Source: Methylobacterium phyllostachyos
Lineage (GTDB): Bacteria; Pseudomonadota; Alphaproteobacteria; Rhizobiales; Beijerinckiaceae
Direction: 5' to 3'
DNA length: 64,000 bases
Assembly (NCBI RefSeq): GCF_900103445.1
Contig: NZ_FNHS01000009.1
Location: forward strand, 136,082-200,081
The notes beneath the pieces were generated by a model. That model did no database searches. It was not told where the DNA came from and saw only the letters and a program-made list of their open reading frames with translations. The position numbers and the translations under genes are program-made. Positions 6,738 through 15,767 of this stretch are shown in pieces; positions within the stretch are counted from its first letter, which is position 1, and every line of letters starts with the position of its first letter.

Positions 6738-9700
6738 ATGGCGACCCTCATCCTGTCCTCGGCCGGGGCGGCGGTGGGCACCGCCCTCGGCGGGCCGATC
6801 GGTGCCGTGGTCGGGCGCACCCTCGGGGCCGTCGCGGGCGCGGGGCTCGACGGCGCGCTGTCCGGCTCGGGTCCGCACACGCGCTTCGTCGCGGGGCCGC
6901 GGCTCGCCGATGTCAGCGGGCTCACCTCCACGGAGGGCGATCCGATTCCCCGGGTCTACGGCCGGGCGCGGATCGGCGGCAGCCTGATCTGGGCGACGCG
7001 CCCGCTGGAGGTCGCCAACACCACGGTGCAGCGTGCCGCGACCCCCGCCAAGGGTATGGGCGGCGGCCAGAAGACCGTGACCACCCGCTACACCTACTTC
7101 GCCAACCTCGCGATCGGGCTGTGCGAGGGCGAGATCGCCATGGTCCGCCGGATCTGGGCGGACGGCAAGGAGATCGATCAGGTCGGCCTCACCATCCGCG
7201 TTTACACCGGCGGCGCGGATCAGGCGCCCGATCCGCTGATCGTCGCCAAGGAGGGGACGGAGAACGCGCCCGCCTATCGCGGCCTCGCCTACGTGGTGAT
7301 CGAGGGCCTGCCGCTCGCCGATTTCGGCAACCGCATCCCGCAATTCGCCTTCGAGGTGATCCGTCCCGTCAACGGGCTCTACGGCCGGATCCGCGCCATC
7401 GAGATGATTCCCGGCGCCAGCGAGTTCGGCCTCGATCCGGATCTCGTCACCGTCGATCTCGGCCTCGGCCGGACCGAGGCCGCCAACCGGCACCAGCTCC
7501 AGCGGGCCACCGACGTGCTCGCCTCCCTCGACGCGCTCCAGGCGCTCTGCCCCAACCTGCGGCGGGTCGCCGTGGTGGCGACATGGTTCGGCACCGACAT
7601 GCGGGCCGGAGCCTGCCGGGTGGTCCCGAAGGTCGAGGCGCGGCACAAGCAGGCCTTGCCGGCCGATTGGAGCGTCGCCAGGATCACCCGCGCGGACGCC
7701 GAAATCGTCTCGATCCTGCCGGACGGCAACCCGTCCTACGGCGGGACACCGAGCGACGACGGCCTGACCCGGCTGGTGGCCGAGCTGGTCGGCCGCGGCC
7801 TGGAGGTGCTGCTCTACCCCTTCGTGATGATGGACGTGCCGGCCGGCAACGGGCTGCCGGATCCGCGCGTGCCGGGGGCGGCCCAGCCGCCCTATCCCTG
7901 GCGGGGGCGTGTCACCTGCGATCCGGCCCCCGGCGTCCCGGGAAGCCCGGACGGGACGGCCGCGGCCGACGCGCAGGTCGCGGCCTTCTTCGCCAACGGC
8001 TACACCGCCGAGGTGCTGCATTACGCCGATCTGGCGGCGCAGTGGGCGGCCAAGGGCGTCCGGATCGCGGGCTTCGTGATCGGCAGCGAGTATGTCGGGC
8101 TGACCCGGGTGCGGGGCGCCTCCGGCTACCCGGCGGTGCAGGCCTTCCGGGCGATCGCGGCGGCCGTGCGCGAGCTGCTCGGCCCGGGCGTCGCCCTGGT
8201 GTACGGCGCGGACTGGACCGAGTACGGCGCCCATGTCCTGGACGGGGGCGCCACGATCCGCTTCCCCCTCGACGACCTGTTCGCCGACCCGAACATCGCG
8301 GCGGTCGGGCTCGACTGGTACGCCCCGGTCTCCGACTGGCGCGACACGCCCGACCATGCCGACGCCGCGGTGGCGGGCGACATCTACGACCGCGCCTATC
8401 TCAAGGATCGCGGCGCCTCCGGTGAGGCCTTCGACTGGTACTATCCCGACGCCGACGCCCGCGCCGTCCAGGCCCGCGTCCCGATCACCGACGGGGCCGC
8501 CGGCAAGCCCTGGGTCTTCCGCGTCAAGGATCTCGTGGCGTGGTGGTCGAACCCGCATGTCGAGCGGGACGGCGGCGTCGAGACCCGAACGACCGCCTGG
8601 GTGCCGATGGGAAAGCCGGTCTGGCTTACCGAACTCGGCGTGCCGGCGGTCGACAAGGGCACGAACGGGCCCAACGTCTTCCCCGATCCGAAATCGGTCG
8701 AGAACGCCTTCCCGCCGGAATCGCGCGGCTTACGGGATGAGCTGATCCAGCTCCGTGGCCTGGAGGCGGTGATCGCCCGGTTCGATCCGGCGGTGCCGGG
8801 CTTCCGGGAGGCCGACAATCCGGTCTCGCCGGTCTATGGCGGGCGGATGGTCGATCCGGCCGGGATCTTCGTCTGGGCCTGGGACGCGCGGCCCTATCCG
8901 GCCTTCCCGACCGTGCGGGGCGTCTGGGCCGATATCGGCAACTGGCGGGTCGGCCACTGGATCACCGGGCGGATCGAGGGCTGCGACCTCGACCTGCTGG
9001 TCCAGAAGATCCTGGCCGATTTCGGGTTCGACGCCCCGGTCGCGATCGAGGCCGCGGCCTATCTCGACGGCTACGTGCTCGACCGGCCGCTCTCGGCGCG
9101 GGGTGCGCTCGAGACCCTGGCGCAGGTCTACGGGCTCGACGTCTCGGCGGTGGCCGGCCGGTTGCGCCTGCGCGGGCCGCGCCGGGACAGGCCCTCGGTT
9201 CTGGAGGAGGCCGACCTCGTCCGGCTCTCCGAGGAGAAGCCCGTGCTCCGTCAGGTCCGGGCCGAGGAGAGCTCCCTGCCGCGCTCGGTCGAACTCGGCC
9301 TCACCGAGTCCGAGAGCCCGGATTACCGCCGCGCCACCGCGGCGGCGGTGCGGCCGGTGGGCGAACGGCGGCACGAGACCCGGATCGATGCGGCGATCGT
9401 CACCCGGCGCGAGACCGGCGACGGTCTCGCCGAGGCGATGCTCGACCGGATCATCGCGGCCCGCGACAGCGCGGTCTTCACCTTGAGCCCGCGCCGGGTC
9501 GAGCTGGAGCCCGGCGACCTCCTGGCGGTGCCGGCCGACGTGCCGGGCGGCACGGTGCTGCGCAAGATCGACCGGATCGACGACGCCCCCACCGGCCGCC
9601 GGATCGAGGCGAGCGGCATCCCGCCCAGGGCCGGGCCGGGGCGCGGCCTGCCGCGCAGCATGGCGCAGCCGCAGGTGGCGCCTCCGGCCTTCCCAGGTCC

Positions 9701-10637
9701 GCCCCTGGCGCTGGCCCTCGATCTGCCGGCGGACCGGGGCAGCCCTACGGTCCTGCAATACCTCGCGGTGGCGGCCGAGCCCTGGCCCGGGGCGGCCGCG
9801 ATCTGGCGCGCGGAAGGGACGGGGCCGCTCGCACTCCAGGGCATCGTCGATTACCCCGCCTGCCTGGGGCGGACGCTCTCGGCGCTGCCCGCCGGGCCGC
9901 TCTGGCGGATCGACCGGCACCGGAGTCTCGACGTCACCCTGCACCGGGGCGATGCCCTCGCGTCGATTGGCGAGCACGCGATGCTCTCCGGCGGCAACCT
10001 CTTCGCCCTGATCGGCCCGGATGGCGCCGTGGAGCTGCTCGGCGCCGCGAACGCGGTGCTGATCGGGGCCGACACTTTCCGGCTTTCGGGGCTCCTGCGC
10101 GGACTGGCGGGCAGCGAGGACGCCGCAGCTCGGCCGGCCCCCGCCGGCAGCCTGATCGTGCGCCTCGATGATGGCGCGGTGGTGCCGCTGGTCGACCGGC
10201 TCGACGCGGTCGGCCGCGTCTTCCGCTACCGCATCGGGCCGGCGGGGCGCGATCCCGGCGACCCGGCCTTTACGGAGCTGACCGCAACCGCCGGGCTCGG
10301 CGCCCTGCGGCCTCTGCGGCCGGTCCATCTGCGGGCGCGCCGCATGCCGCAGGGCGTGCTCCTTTCGTGGATCCGGCGGGCGCGCCGCGACGGGGATGCC
10401 TGGGAGCCTGCCGAGATCCCCCTGGACGATCCGGAGGCCTACGCGGTCACGCTGTTCGCCAACACCGGCGCGGCCGTCCGCACGCTGCGAATCGACGCTC
10501 AGCAACTCCTCTACACCGGCGAGACGGCCGATTTCGGCGGCCCGCAGCGGAGCCTCGACGTGGCGGTGGCGCAGATCGGCGCCGTCGCCGGCCCCGGGCC
10601 CGCCCGCCGGGCCCGCATCCCCGTCCGTTCGGCCTGA
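6738..10637 (+). CDS. GTA gp15-like baseplate megatron / host-specificity protein
   Basis: At 1299 residues this is the size of rcGTA gp15 (rcc01698 family). The N-terminus is a Gly/Ala hydrophobic stretch (SSAGAAVGTALGGPIGAVVG) followed by DPIPRVYGRARIGGSLIW, typical of the family. A GTA TIM-barrel-like domain covers roughly residues 410-710 (VLHYADLAAQWAAKG, VIGSEYVGLTRVR, GLDWYAPVSDWRD). A Phage-tail_3 type region follows at about 850-1010, then a C-terminal beta-rich portion. The protein forms the tail tip that contacts the recipient surface and contains the membrane-penetrating tip. The frame is uninterrupted, so this large gene has been kept intact despite insertions just upstream. Confidence 0.9.
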   Translation: MATLILSSAGAAVGTALGGPIGAVVGRTLGAVAGAGLDGALSGSGPHTRFVAGPRLADVSGLTSTEGDPIPRVYGRARIGGSLIWATRPLEVANTTVQRAATPAKGMGGGQKTVTTRYTYFANLAIGLCEGEIAMVRRIWADGKEIDQVGLTIRVYTGGADQAPDPLIVAKEGTENAPAYRGLAYVVIEGLPLADFGNRIPQFAFEVIRPVNGLYGRIRAIEMIPGASEFGLDPDLVTVDLGLGRTEAANRHQLQRATDVLASLDALQALCPNLRRVAVVATWFGTDMRAGACRVVPKVEARHKQALPADWSVARITRADAEIVSILPDGNPSYGGTPSDDGLTRLVAELVGRGLEVLLYPFVMMDVPAGNGLPDPRVPGAAQPPYPWRGRVTCDPAPGVPGSPDGTAAADAQVAAFFANGYTAEVLHYADLAAQWAAKGVRIAGFVIGSEYVGLTRVRGASGYPAVQAFRAIAAAVRELLGPGVALVYGADWTEYGAHVLDGGATIRFPLDDLFADPNIAAVGLDWYAPVSDWRDTPDHADAAVAGDIYDRAYLKDRGASGEAFDWYYPDADARAVQARVPITDGAAGKPWVFRVKDLVAWWSNPHVERDGGVETRTTAWVPMGKPVWLTELGVPAVDKGTNGPNVFPDPKSVENAFPPESRGLRDELIQLRGLEAVIARFDPAVPGFREADNPVSPVYGGRMVDPAGIFVWAWDARPYPAFPTVRGVWADIGNWRVGHWITGRIEGCDLDLLVQKILADFGFDAPVAIEAAAYLDGYVLDRPLSARGALETLAQVYGLDVSAVAGRLRLRGPRRDRPSVLEEADLVRLSEEKPVLRQVRAEESSLPRSVELGLTESESPDYRRATAAAVRPVGERRHETRIDAAIVTRRETGDGLAEAMLDRIIAARDSAVFTLSPRRVELEPGDLLAVPADVPGGTVLRKIDRIDDAPTGRRIEASGIPPRAGPGRGLPRSMAQPQVAPPAFPGPPLALALDLPADRGSPTVLQYLAVAAEPWPGAAAIWRAEGTGPLALQGIVDYPACLGRTLSALPAGPLWRIDRHRSLDVTLHRGDALASIGEHAMLSGGNLFALIGPDGAVELLGAANAVLIGADTFRLSGLLRGLAGSEDAAARPAPAGSLIVRLDDGAVVPLVDRLDAVGRVFRYRIGPAGRDPGDPAFTELTATAGLGALRPLRPVHLRARRMPQGVLLSWIRRARRDGDAWEPAEIPLDDPEAYAVTLFANTGAAVRTLRIDAQQLLYTGETADFGGPQRSLDVAVAQIGAVAGPGPARRARIPVRSA

Positions 10638-10653
10638 ACCCCCGGGAGCTCCC

Positions 10654-12111
10654 ATGTCCGACTCGACGCCCCACCTCGGCCTGCCGCTGATCGCGGCGAG
10701 CCAAGCGCAGAAGCACGTCACCCATAACGAGGCGCTCGGCCTCCTCGACACGCTGGTCCAGCTCGCCTGCCTCGACAAGGATCTGACCGCGCCGCCGCCG
10801 AGCCCCGCCGAGGGCGACCGTTACCTCGTTGTGGCGTCGAGCCCCGGGGGCGCCTGGGCCGGGCTCGCGGGCCAGGTGGTGCGCTACGCCGACGGGGTTT
10901 GGATCGGCGCGGTCCCGCGGGCCGGCTGGCTCGCCTACGTGGTGGACGAGGCCGACCTCTACATCTTCGACGGTGCCGCATGGACGAGTGTCCGCCGCAC
11001 GCTCACGGCGGTCCAGAGTTTGAGCCGCCTCGGGATCAACACGGAGGCGGACGGCTCCAACCGTCTCGCCGTGAAGGCGGACGCCGCGCTCCTGAGCTGG
11101 GACGACGTCACGCCCGGCTCGGGCGACATGCGGGTGAGCGTGAACAAGAAGGCGGCCGCGCGTGATGCCGGCTTCGTGTTCCAGACCGGCTACTCGGCCC
11201 GGGCGCTGTTCGGCACCCTCGGCGGCGACGATGTCGTCCTCAAGACGTCCCCGGACGGCGCGGCCTTCTCCACGGCGCTCACCGCCTCGGCCGCGACGGG
11301 GGTCGTCGCCTTCGCGGCGAGCCCGAAGGCGCCGACCCCCGCCCCCGGCGACGCTTCCGCCCAGCTCGCCACGACGGCCTTCGTCGCCGCCCGGGGCCTC
11401 GCCTTCCGCAACCGCCTCATCAACGGCAGCTTCGCGACCAACCAGCGCAACGCGTCGGGGGCGCCGCTGAGCTACGCCGCCGATGCCTACATCATGGACC
11501 GGTGGAAGGCGGGGGCGAACGGCGTCACCCTGTCGTTCGCCACCGCCACCAACGGCGACGTGACCGTGACGATCACCGCCGGATCGCTCGTGCAGGTGAT
11601 CGAGGGCGGCCTCTCCCTGCCGGAGGGCGGTGCCTATACCCTGTCCTGGCGCGGCACGGCCGGCGGGCGGGTCTATCCCCCCGGCGCGTCCAGCCCGCCC
11701 GCCTATGCCGGCCCCGGCTCCGCCGGCACGATGACGGCCGGATCCAACGCGGTGGTCGAGTTCACGGCGGGGACGGTGAGCCTCGCCCAGCTCGAACCGG
11801 GCGGGACGGCCACCGCGTTCGAGCGCCGGGATGACGAGATGCGCCGCTGCCAGCGCTACTATCAGACCGGAAAGCTCATGCTCTTTCGGGCGAACGTGTC
11901 CGGCTTCTTCAGCGGCGGCGTCGTGCCCGTGCGGATCGCCCGGATGCGTGTCGTTCCGACCCTGGGTGCCACCATCGACGGCAGCGGCAGCTTCACCGGG
12001 ACGATCTCGTCCATCGCGAGCACGCCCGAGGATATCTGGTTCTGGTTCGGCGCGACCGGGGCCGCCGGCGACTACTGCCCGGTGGCCTGGACCGCCAGCG
12101 CGGAGCTGTAA
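10654..12111 (+). CDS. DUF2793-containing phage/GTA-associated protein
   Basis: The N-terminal region (about residues 1-125) matches DUF2793: PHLGLPLIAASQAQKHVTHN, PPSPAEGDRYLV, GWLAYVVDEADLYIFDG. This domain is repeatedly found just downstream of gp15 in alphaproteobacterial GTA and prophage clusters. The remaining 360 residues are beta-rich with repeated Thr/Ser/Gly strands, LINGSFATNQRNASGAPLSY, and a C-terminal DDEMRRCQRYYQTG of the kind seen in tail-fibre or collagen-like tail proteins. A receptor-binding or decorating role is likely but is inferred from context. It starts 17 bases after gp15 behind a GGGAG ribosome site. Length 485 residues. Confidence 0.75.
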   Translation: MSDSTPHLGLPLIAASQAQKHVTHNEALGLLDTLVQLACLDKDLTAPPPSPAEGDRYLVVASSPGGAWAGLAGQVVRYADGVWIGAVPRAGWLAYVVDEADLYIFDGAAWTSVRRTLTAVQSLSRLGINTEADGSNRLAVKADAALLSWDDVTPGSGDMRVSVNKKAAARDAGFVFQTGYSARALFGTLGGDDVVLKTSPDGAAFSTALTASAATGVVAFAASPKAPTPAPGDASAQLATTAFVAARGLAFRNRLINGSFATNQRNASGAPLSYAADAYIMDRWKAGANGVTLSFATATNGDVTVTITAGSLVQVIEGGLSLPEGGAYTLSWRGTAGGRVYPPGASSPPAYAGPGSAGTMTAGSNAVVEFTAGTVSLAQLEPGGTATAFERRDDEMRRCQRYYQTGKLMLFRANVSGFFSGGVVPVRIARMRVVPTLGATIDGSGSFTGTISSIASTPEDIWFWFGATGAAGDYCPVAWTASAEL

Positions 12112-12259
12112 CCCTATCGGACGATACGGCGACAGCGGCCGGACACGACGGGCCCTCCTGAGGTCCCGCGGCTCGGCCTTCGCCCGCACCTCCGTCCCGG
12201 CCTGCATATGGCCACCCCCGACGACCCTGCGCGACCGCTCTTTCCTTCGTGAGGATGCC

Positions 12260-12913
12260 ATGACTGCACCGCTCGTGCGGGCGACCTTCTTCACCCATCT
12301 CCGCGCCACCGGCCCGTGCGGGCCCCACCTGCCGCAGGTCGAGGTCGACGGGCTGACCGCGCTCCTCGACGCCTGGGAGCGGCTGGGCTGGCCGACCGAC
12401 CCGCGCCACGTCGCCTACACGCTGGCGACCGCCTGGCACGAGTGCCGGCTCGATCTGTCGATTCGCGAGGACGGCCGCGGCCGCGGCCACGCTTACGGCA
12501 TGCCGGTCAACGGCCGGGTCTATTACGGCCGCGGCGCGAGCCAGGTCACGTGGATCGACAACTACCGGACCTTCGGCCGGCTGCTCGGGCTCGACCTCGT
12601 CGATGATCCGGATCTGGCACTCGTGCCGGCCACGAGCGCGGCGATCCTGATCCTCGGCGCCCGCGACGGGCTGTTCCGCCCCGGCCACACGCTCGGGCGG
12701 TACTTCAACGCCCGGTCCGACGATCCGGAGGGTGCGCGCGCCATCATCAACGGTGACGGGACGAAGAACGGGGCGCGGATCGCCGGCTACCACCGGGCCT
12801 TCCTCGCCTGCCTGGAGGCCGCGCGTCCGGCCGCCGCGCCGAGGCTGCAACCGGCCGCTTGGTGGCCGCGGCTCCGGAATACGATCCGCCACAACATGCA
12901 GAAGGGTGTTTGA
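12260..12913 (+). CDS. GH19-type lytic enzyme (endolysin/chitinase-like)
   Basis: This 217-residue protein carries YTLATAWHECRLDLSIRED, then VYYGRGASQVTWIDNYRTFG and a C-terminal SAAILILGARDGLF. This is the arrangement of phage glycoside hydrolase family 19-like muramidases. The first Glu in AWHE is the best candidate catalytic acid. No signal peptide is present, so export would depend on the holin encoded immediately downstream (2-base gap). Together with the next two genes it forms a lysis cassette attached to the GTA tail operon. A similar frame beginning at ATG 12255 is out of phase and was not used. Confidence 0.75.
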   Translation: MTAPLVRATFFTHLRATGPCGPHLPQVEVDGLTALLDAWERLGWPTDPRHVAYTLATAWHECRLDLSIREDGRGRGHAYGMPVNGRVYYGRGASQVTWIDNYRTFGRLLGLDLVDDPDLALVPATSAAILILGARDGLFRPGHTLGRYFNARSDDPEGARAIINGDGTKNGARIAGYHRAFLACLEAARPAAAPRLQPAAWWPRLRNTIRHNMQKGV

Positions 12914-12915
12914 CC

Positions 12916-13326
12916 ATGGGGTTCCTCGCTCTCCTCCCGGCCTTGCTCGGTGCGCTCAGTCCGATCCTCGCGCGTGTGCTGCCCGACGAGGGCCAGCGCC
13001 TGCAGGTGCAGCTCGACCTGCAGAAGGCCCTGATCGACCAGCAGGGCGATCTCGGCCGCGCTATGGCCGAGGTGATGAAGGCCGATGCCGGCTCGGAGAG
13101 CCCGCTCGCGCGCAACGCCCGGCCGATTACGGTGCTGTGGGCGCTGGCGATGATCACTTGGGTCGGCGTGGTCTCGCCGATGCTCGGATTGCAGGTCGAA
13201 GTGGTGGCTGCGCTCAAGGGCGTGCCGGCGGAGCTGTGGTCGCTGCTGACGGTCGGCATCGGCGCCTACATGCTGGCCCGATCGGTCGACAAGCTCGTGC
13301 CGCAGGTGGTCGGGCCGAAGGGGTGA
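12916..13326 (+). CDS. GTA-type holin (three transmembrane segments)
   Basis: This 136-residue protein has one hydrophobic segment at the N-terminus (FLALLPALLGALSPILARVL) and two more in the C-terminal half (ITVLWALAMITWVGVVSPML and ELWSLLTVGIGAYMLARSV). A charged amphipathic region (QLDLQKALIDQQGDLGRAMA) lies between. This matches the 'holin of 3TMs, for gene-transfer release' family. It should permeabilise the inner membrane and let the upstream glycosidase reach the wall so particles can be released. The endolysin-holin order and tight spacing support the role. Confidence 0.82.
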   Translation: MGFLALLPALLGALSPILARVLPDEGQRLQVQLDLQKALIDQQGDLGRAMAEVMKADAGSESPLARNARPITVLWALAMITWVGVVSPMLGLQVEVVAALKGVPAELWSLLTVGIGAYMLARSVDKLVPQVVGPKG

Positions 13327-13748
13327 GCCGCGAAACCGGGGAGGCGCGGATGAGCGACGGGACAATGCCACGGGCGCAGGCTCCGCGGGCGGCACGGAGG
13401 AGCCGGGTCATGGCGGATACGCTGCCTGAGTGGATCGGGCGCCTGATCGAGCGGGTCGAGGCCACGGGCCGTCAGATGGACGCGCTCGGGGGCAAGCTCG
13501 ACCGGATGGACGAGAAGCTGGAGGGCGTGGCCTACCGGCGGGACATCGAGGCCTTCGTGGCGCGGGACGAGATCGAGCGGCGGATCGACAAGGCGGTGGA
13601 CGGGGCGAGGGCCGAGGCGGCCAGGGGTCTGGCCGAGGTCAACGGGCAGGTGAGGTCGCTCTACCGGATCGGCTGGGGGCTGGCCTCGGCGGCGCTGCTG
13701 GCGTTCGGCGGGATCGTGCTGGCCAGGGTCGGGCTGGCGCCGCATTGA
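13323..13748 (+). CDS. XhlA-like small membrane protein of the lysis module
   Basis: The GTG at 13323 overlaps the holin stop by four bases; an in-frame ATG lies at 13350. From the GTG the product has 141 residues. The centre is a hydrophilic coiled coil (IGRLIERVEATGRQMDALGG, then KLDRMDEKLEG and DEIERRIDKAVDGARAEA). A single C-terminal transmembrane helix follows (WGLASAALLAFGGIVLARVG). Coiled coil plus C-terminal anchor is the layout of hemolysin XhlA-like holin partners encoded in phage lysis cassettes. Sequence identity to that family is not certain; the call rests on architecture and neighbours. Confidence 0.55.
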   Translation: MSRETGEARMSDGTMPRAQAPRAARRSRVMADTLPEWIGRLIERVEATGRQMDALGGKLDRMDEKLEGVAYRRDIEAFVARDEIERRIDKAVDGARAEAARGLAEVNGQVRSLYRIGWGLASAALLAFGGIVLARVGLAPH

Positions 13749-13784
13749 CGACAACGACCCGATTCCCTGGTCGCATCCCTTCAA

Positions 13785-13812
13785 TACCGGAGCGCCAATA
13801 CCGGAGCGCCTT
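13785..13812. repeat. Two tandem 14-bp repeats
   Basis: CAATACCGGAGCGC occurs twice in direct head-to-tail contact (13785-13798 and 13799-13812) in the gap between the lysis module and the secreted protease. It marks the right end of the recognisable GTA-like region. It may be slippage duplication or an att-like remnant; no second distant copy was noticed in the window. Confidence 0.6.
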
Positions 13813-13930
13813 GAGCATCACGCGCGTCCGGCGGGAGTAACCACGCCGCAGATCTCCGCAAATTGAGCGGTTGCAACTTAAAATTTTGTGGCGAGAATGT
13901 GGCCCTCGATCCAGGGATGGGGGTGCGGTC

Positions 13931-15454
13931 ATGCGGCGCGGAATGGTCCTGCTGGCCTTGGCTCTGTCGGCATCCCCGGCCGGCGCGGCGCCCCGGCCAC
14001 CGGCCTACTATCCCGCCGAGGAGGCCTTCAATTCGATCTCGGATCTGCGTGCGCGCGTCATCGCGCAGACGATGCTGATCGGTGCCGGCTACCAGAATGC
14101 CGTGCCCACCGAACGCTTCACCCTGCACACCTTCAATGCAATTCGCGAGTTCCAGATCGCCAACGGCCTGACGCCGTCGGGCCGCTTCGACAAGGTGACG
14201 TCGGACAGGCTGTTCACCGTAGCGCGCCCCATGTTCAACCTATGGAATTTCCGCCAGATCGGCCATCCGATGCGGGGCCGGCCGATCTGGATGCCGCAGG
14301 GCATGGGCCTTCGGCCCTACCCCAACAGGAACGGCCTCACCTATCGCGATGCCAACGATCGCTTCCAGATCTCCTATAACTATTTCCCCGCAACGACCCC
14401 GGAGCTGATCTACGGCGGCCTTCTGGAGAAGATGCGCGGCAACGGCACCTTCATCCACTATTCGGTCATCAAGGATGGCTGGTTCGTCATCTCGGCGACG
14501 ACGAGCGACGGGGACGACGAGTATGTCCGGTATCATGCGGACGGTGACGGCATCCTCGGGTTCGCGGCATTCTGGAACAATGCGAAGGGCGTCGTGAACG
14601 GCGAGCGTATCGCCGTCCTCATGTCGGCCTCGCTCGGTTCGGTGATGAACGGCCGTCCGTTCGTGGAGCCGCCCGGCTTCCTGGAGGAAGCGCCCGCCGT
14701 TGCCGCGGCACCGGCCGTCGTGCCGGTGAGCCGACCGGATCCGGCCGTCGTCCCGCCGGCGCCGAAGGCCCTCGCCCCGGCACCGAGCCCGGCCGCGCCG
14801 CCCGTCGCGCAGGCCAAGCCGGAGGACAGGATCTCGACCGGAAGCGGGTTCTTCGTCGATGGGCAGGGCCGGTTCATCACGAACAACCACGTGATCGAGA
14901 CGTGCAAGGATGTGGTCGTGAAGACACCGGACGGTCAGATCCGGAAGGCGGGCGTCAAGGCGACGGATGCCGCAAACGACATGGCGCTGCTTCAGGTCGC
15001 CGGCGCCGAGGGCCATAAGTCCGCGCCGCTGCGGCTCGGCGCCCGGCTCGGCGAAGGGATCGCCACGTTCGGCTACCCGCACCTCGACATGCTGGCCAAC
15101 ACAGGCAACTTCACCCTGGGCAACGTCACCGCCCTGGCCGGCGTGAACGACGATTCGCGGTTTTACCAGATCTCCGCACCCGTCCAGTCCGGCAATTCCG
15201 GCGGTCCGGTGCTCGACAATTTCGGCAACGTGGCCGGCGTGGTGCAATCGAAGCTCAACGTCCTGAAGGTTGCGATCGCCTCCGGCGATTTCCCGCAGAA
15301 CATCAACTTCGCCATCAAGGGCGCGATCCTGGCCTCGTTCCTGGAGAGCAACGGCGTGGCGGTGACGCCCGGCGCGATCACCGGGGCGAAGCTCGATCCG
15401 GCCGATCTGGCCGATGCCGCCAAGGCCGTCAGCGGACTCGTGGCCTGCCAGTGA
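13931..15454 (+). CDS. Secreted trypsin-like serine protease with N-terminal peptidoglycan-binding-like segment
   Basis: This 507-residue protein has a clear signal peptide (MRRGMVLLALALSASPAGAA). The following region contains FNAIREFQIANGLTPSGRFD, a peptidoglycan-binding-like repeat often fused to envelope proteases. A Pro/Ala-rich linker occupies about residues 255-300. The C-terminal half is an S1/DegP-like protease domain with the full triad: H320 in TNNHVIE, D350 in ANDMALL and S423 in SGNSGGP. It should act in the periplasm. The ATG at 13931 was preferred over an upstream start at 13871 because the signal peptide begins there. A DegP-type gene near cycHJKL and feuPQ is a common arrangement in rhizobia-like genomes. 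Confidence 0.85.
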   Translation: MRRGMVLLALALSASPAGAAPRPPAYYPAEEAFNSISDLRARVIAQTMLIGAGYQNAVPTERFTLHTFNAIREFQIANGLTPSGRFDKVTSDRLFTVARPMFNLWNFRQIGHPMRGRPIWMPQGMGLRPYPNRNGLTYRDANDRFQISYNYFPATTPELIYGGLLEKMRGNGTFIHYSVIKDGWFVISATTSDGDDEYVRYHADGDGILGFAAFWNNAKGVVNGERIAVLMSASLGSVMNGRPFVEPPGFLEEAPAVAAAPAVVPVSRPDPAVVPPAPKALAPAPSPAAPPVAQAKPEDRISTGSGFFVDGQGRFITNNHVIETCKDVVVKTPDGQIRKAGVKATDAANDMALLQVAGAEGHKSAPLRLGARLGEGIATFGYPHLDMLANTGNFTLGNVTALAGVNDDSRFYQISAPVQSGNSGGPVLDNFGNVAGVVQSKLNVLKVAIASGDFPQNINFAIKGAILASFLESNGVAVTPGAITGAKLDPADLADAAKAVSGLVACQ

Positions 15455-15463
15455 GATCGGGGT

Positions 15464-15495
15464 CGCGGGCATCCGACTGCGGCACGATGCCCGCG
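15464..15495 (+). terminator. Strong stem-loop after the protease gene
   Basis: CGCGGGCATC (15464-15473) and GATGCCCGCG (15486-15495) form a perfect 10-bp stem with a 12-base loop, starting 9 bases after the protease stop. No T-run follows, so it may be a processing or Rho-assisted end rather than a classical intrinsic terminator. The remaining bases to 15725 hold nothing I can identify. Confidence 0.5.
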
Positions 15496-15725
15496 CCGTC
15501 CATCGTCGGCATGCCCGTGGTCCCGTCCGACTGACGGCGGACCTCCCTTGTCCGGCGCTTGCCGCTTATCGCCCGCCCGCCGCGGCCCTGCGCACGAGCC
15601 GTTCCCGCGCCCGCGCAACGCGCGCGGGAACCGGGTGCCGCCTCAGCCGTAGTGCCGGCACGATGCCGTCCGCACGCCGATCACCCACCTTCCTCCGGCC
15701 CGACGCGGGACAGCAATGGCTACGT

Positions 15726-15742
15726 ATTCAGGGCGCATTCAG
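15726..15742 (+). promoter_or_regulatory. ATTCAG direct repeat, 11-bp period (candidate OmpR-family operator)
   Basis: ATTCAG occurs at 15726-15731 and again at 15737-15742, one helical turn apart, and ends 25 bases before the ATG of the PepSY protein gene. Direct half-sites spaced 11 bp are the usual geometry for OmpR/PhoB-family regulators. The gene order downstream includes such a regulator (16175), so autoregulation is plausible. The assignment is an inference from geometry and position. Confidence 0.45.
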
Positions 15743-15767
15743 TGCCCTCGGCCCACATCTCCCGCCA

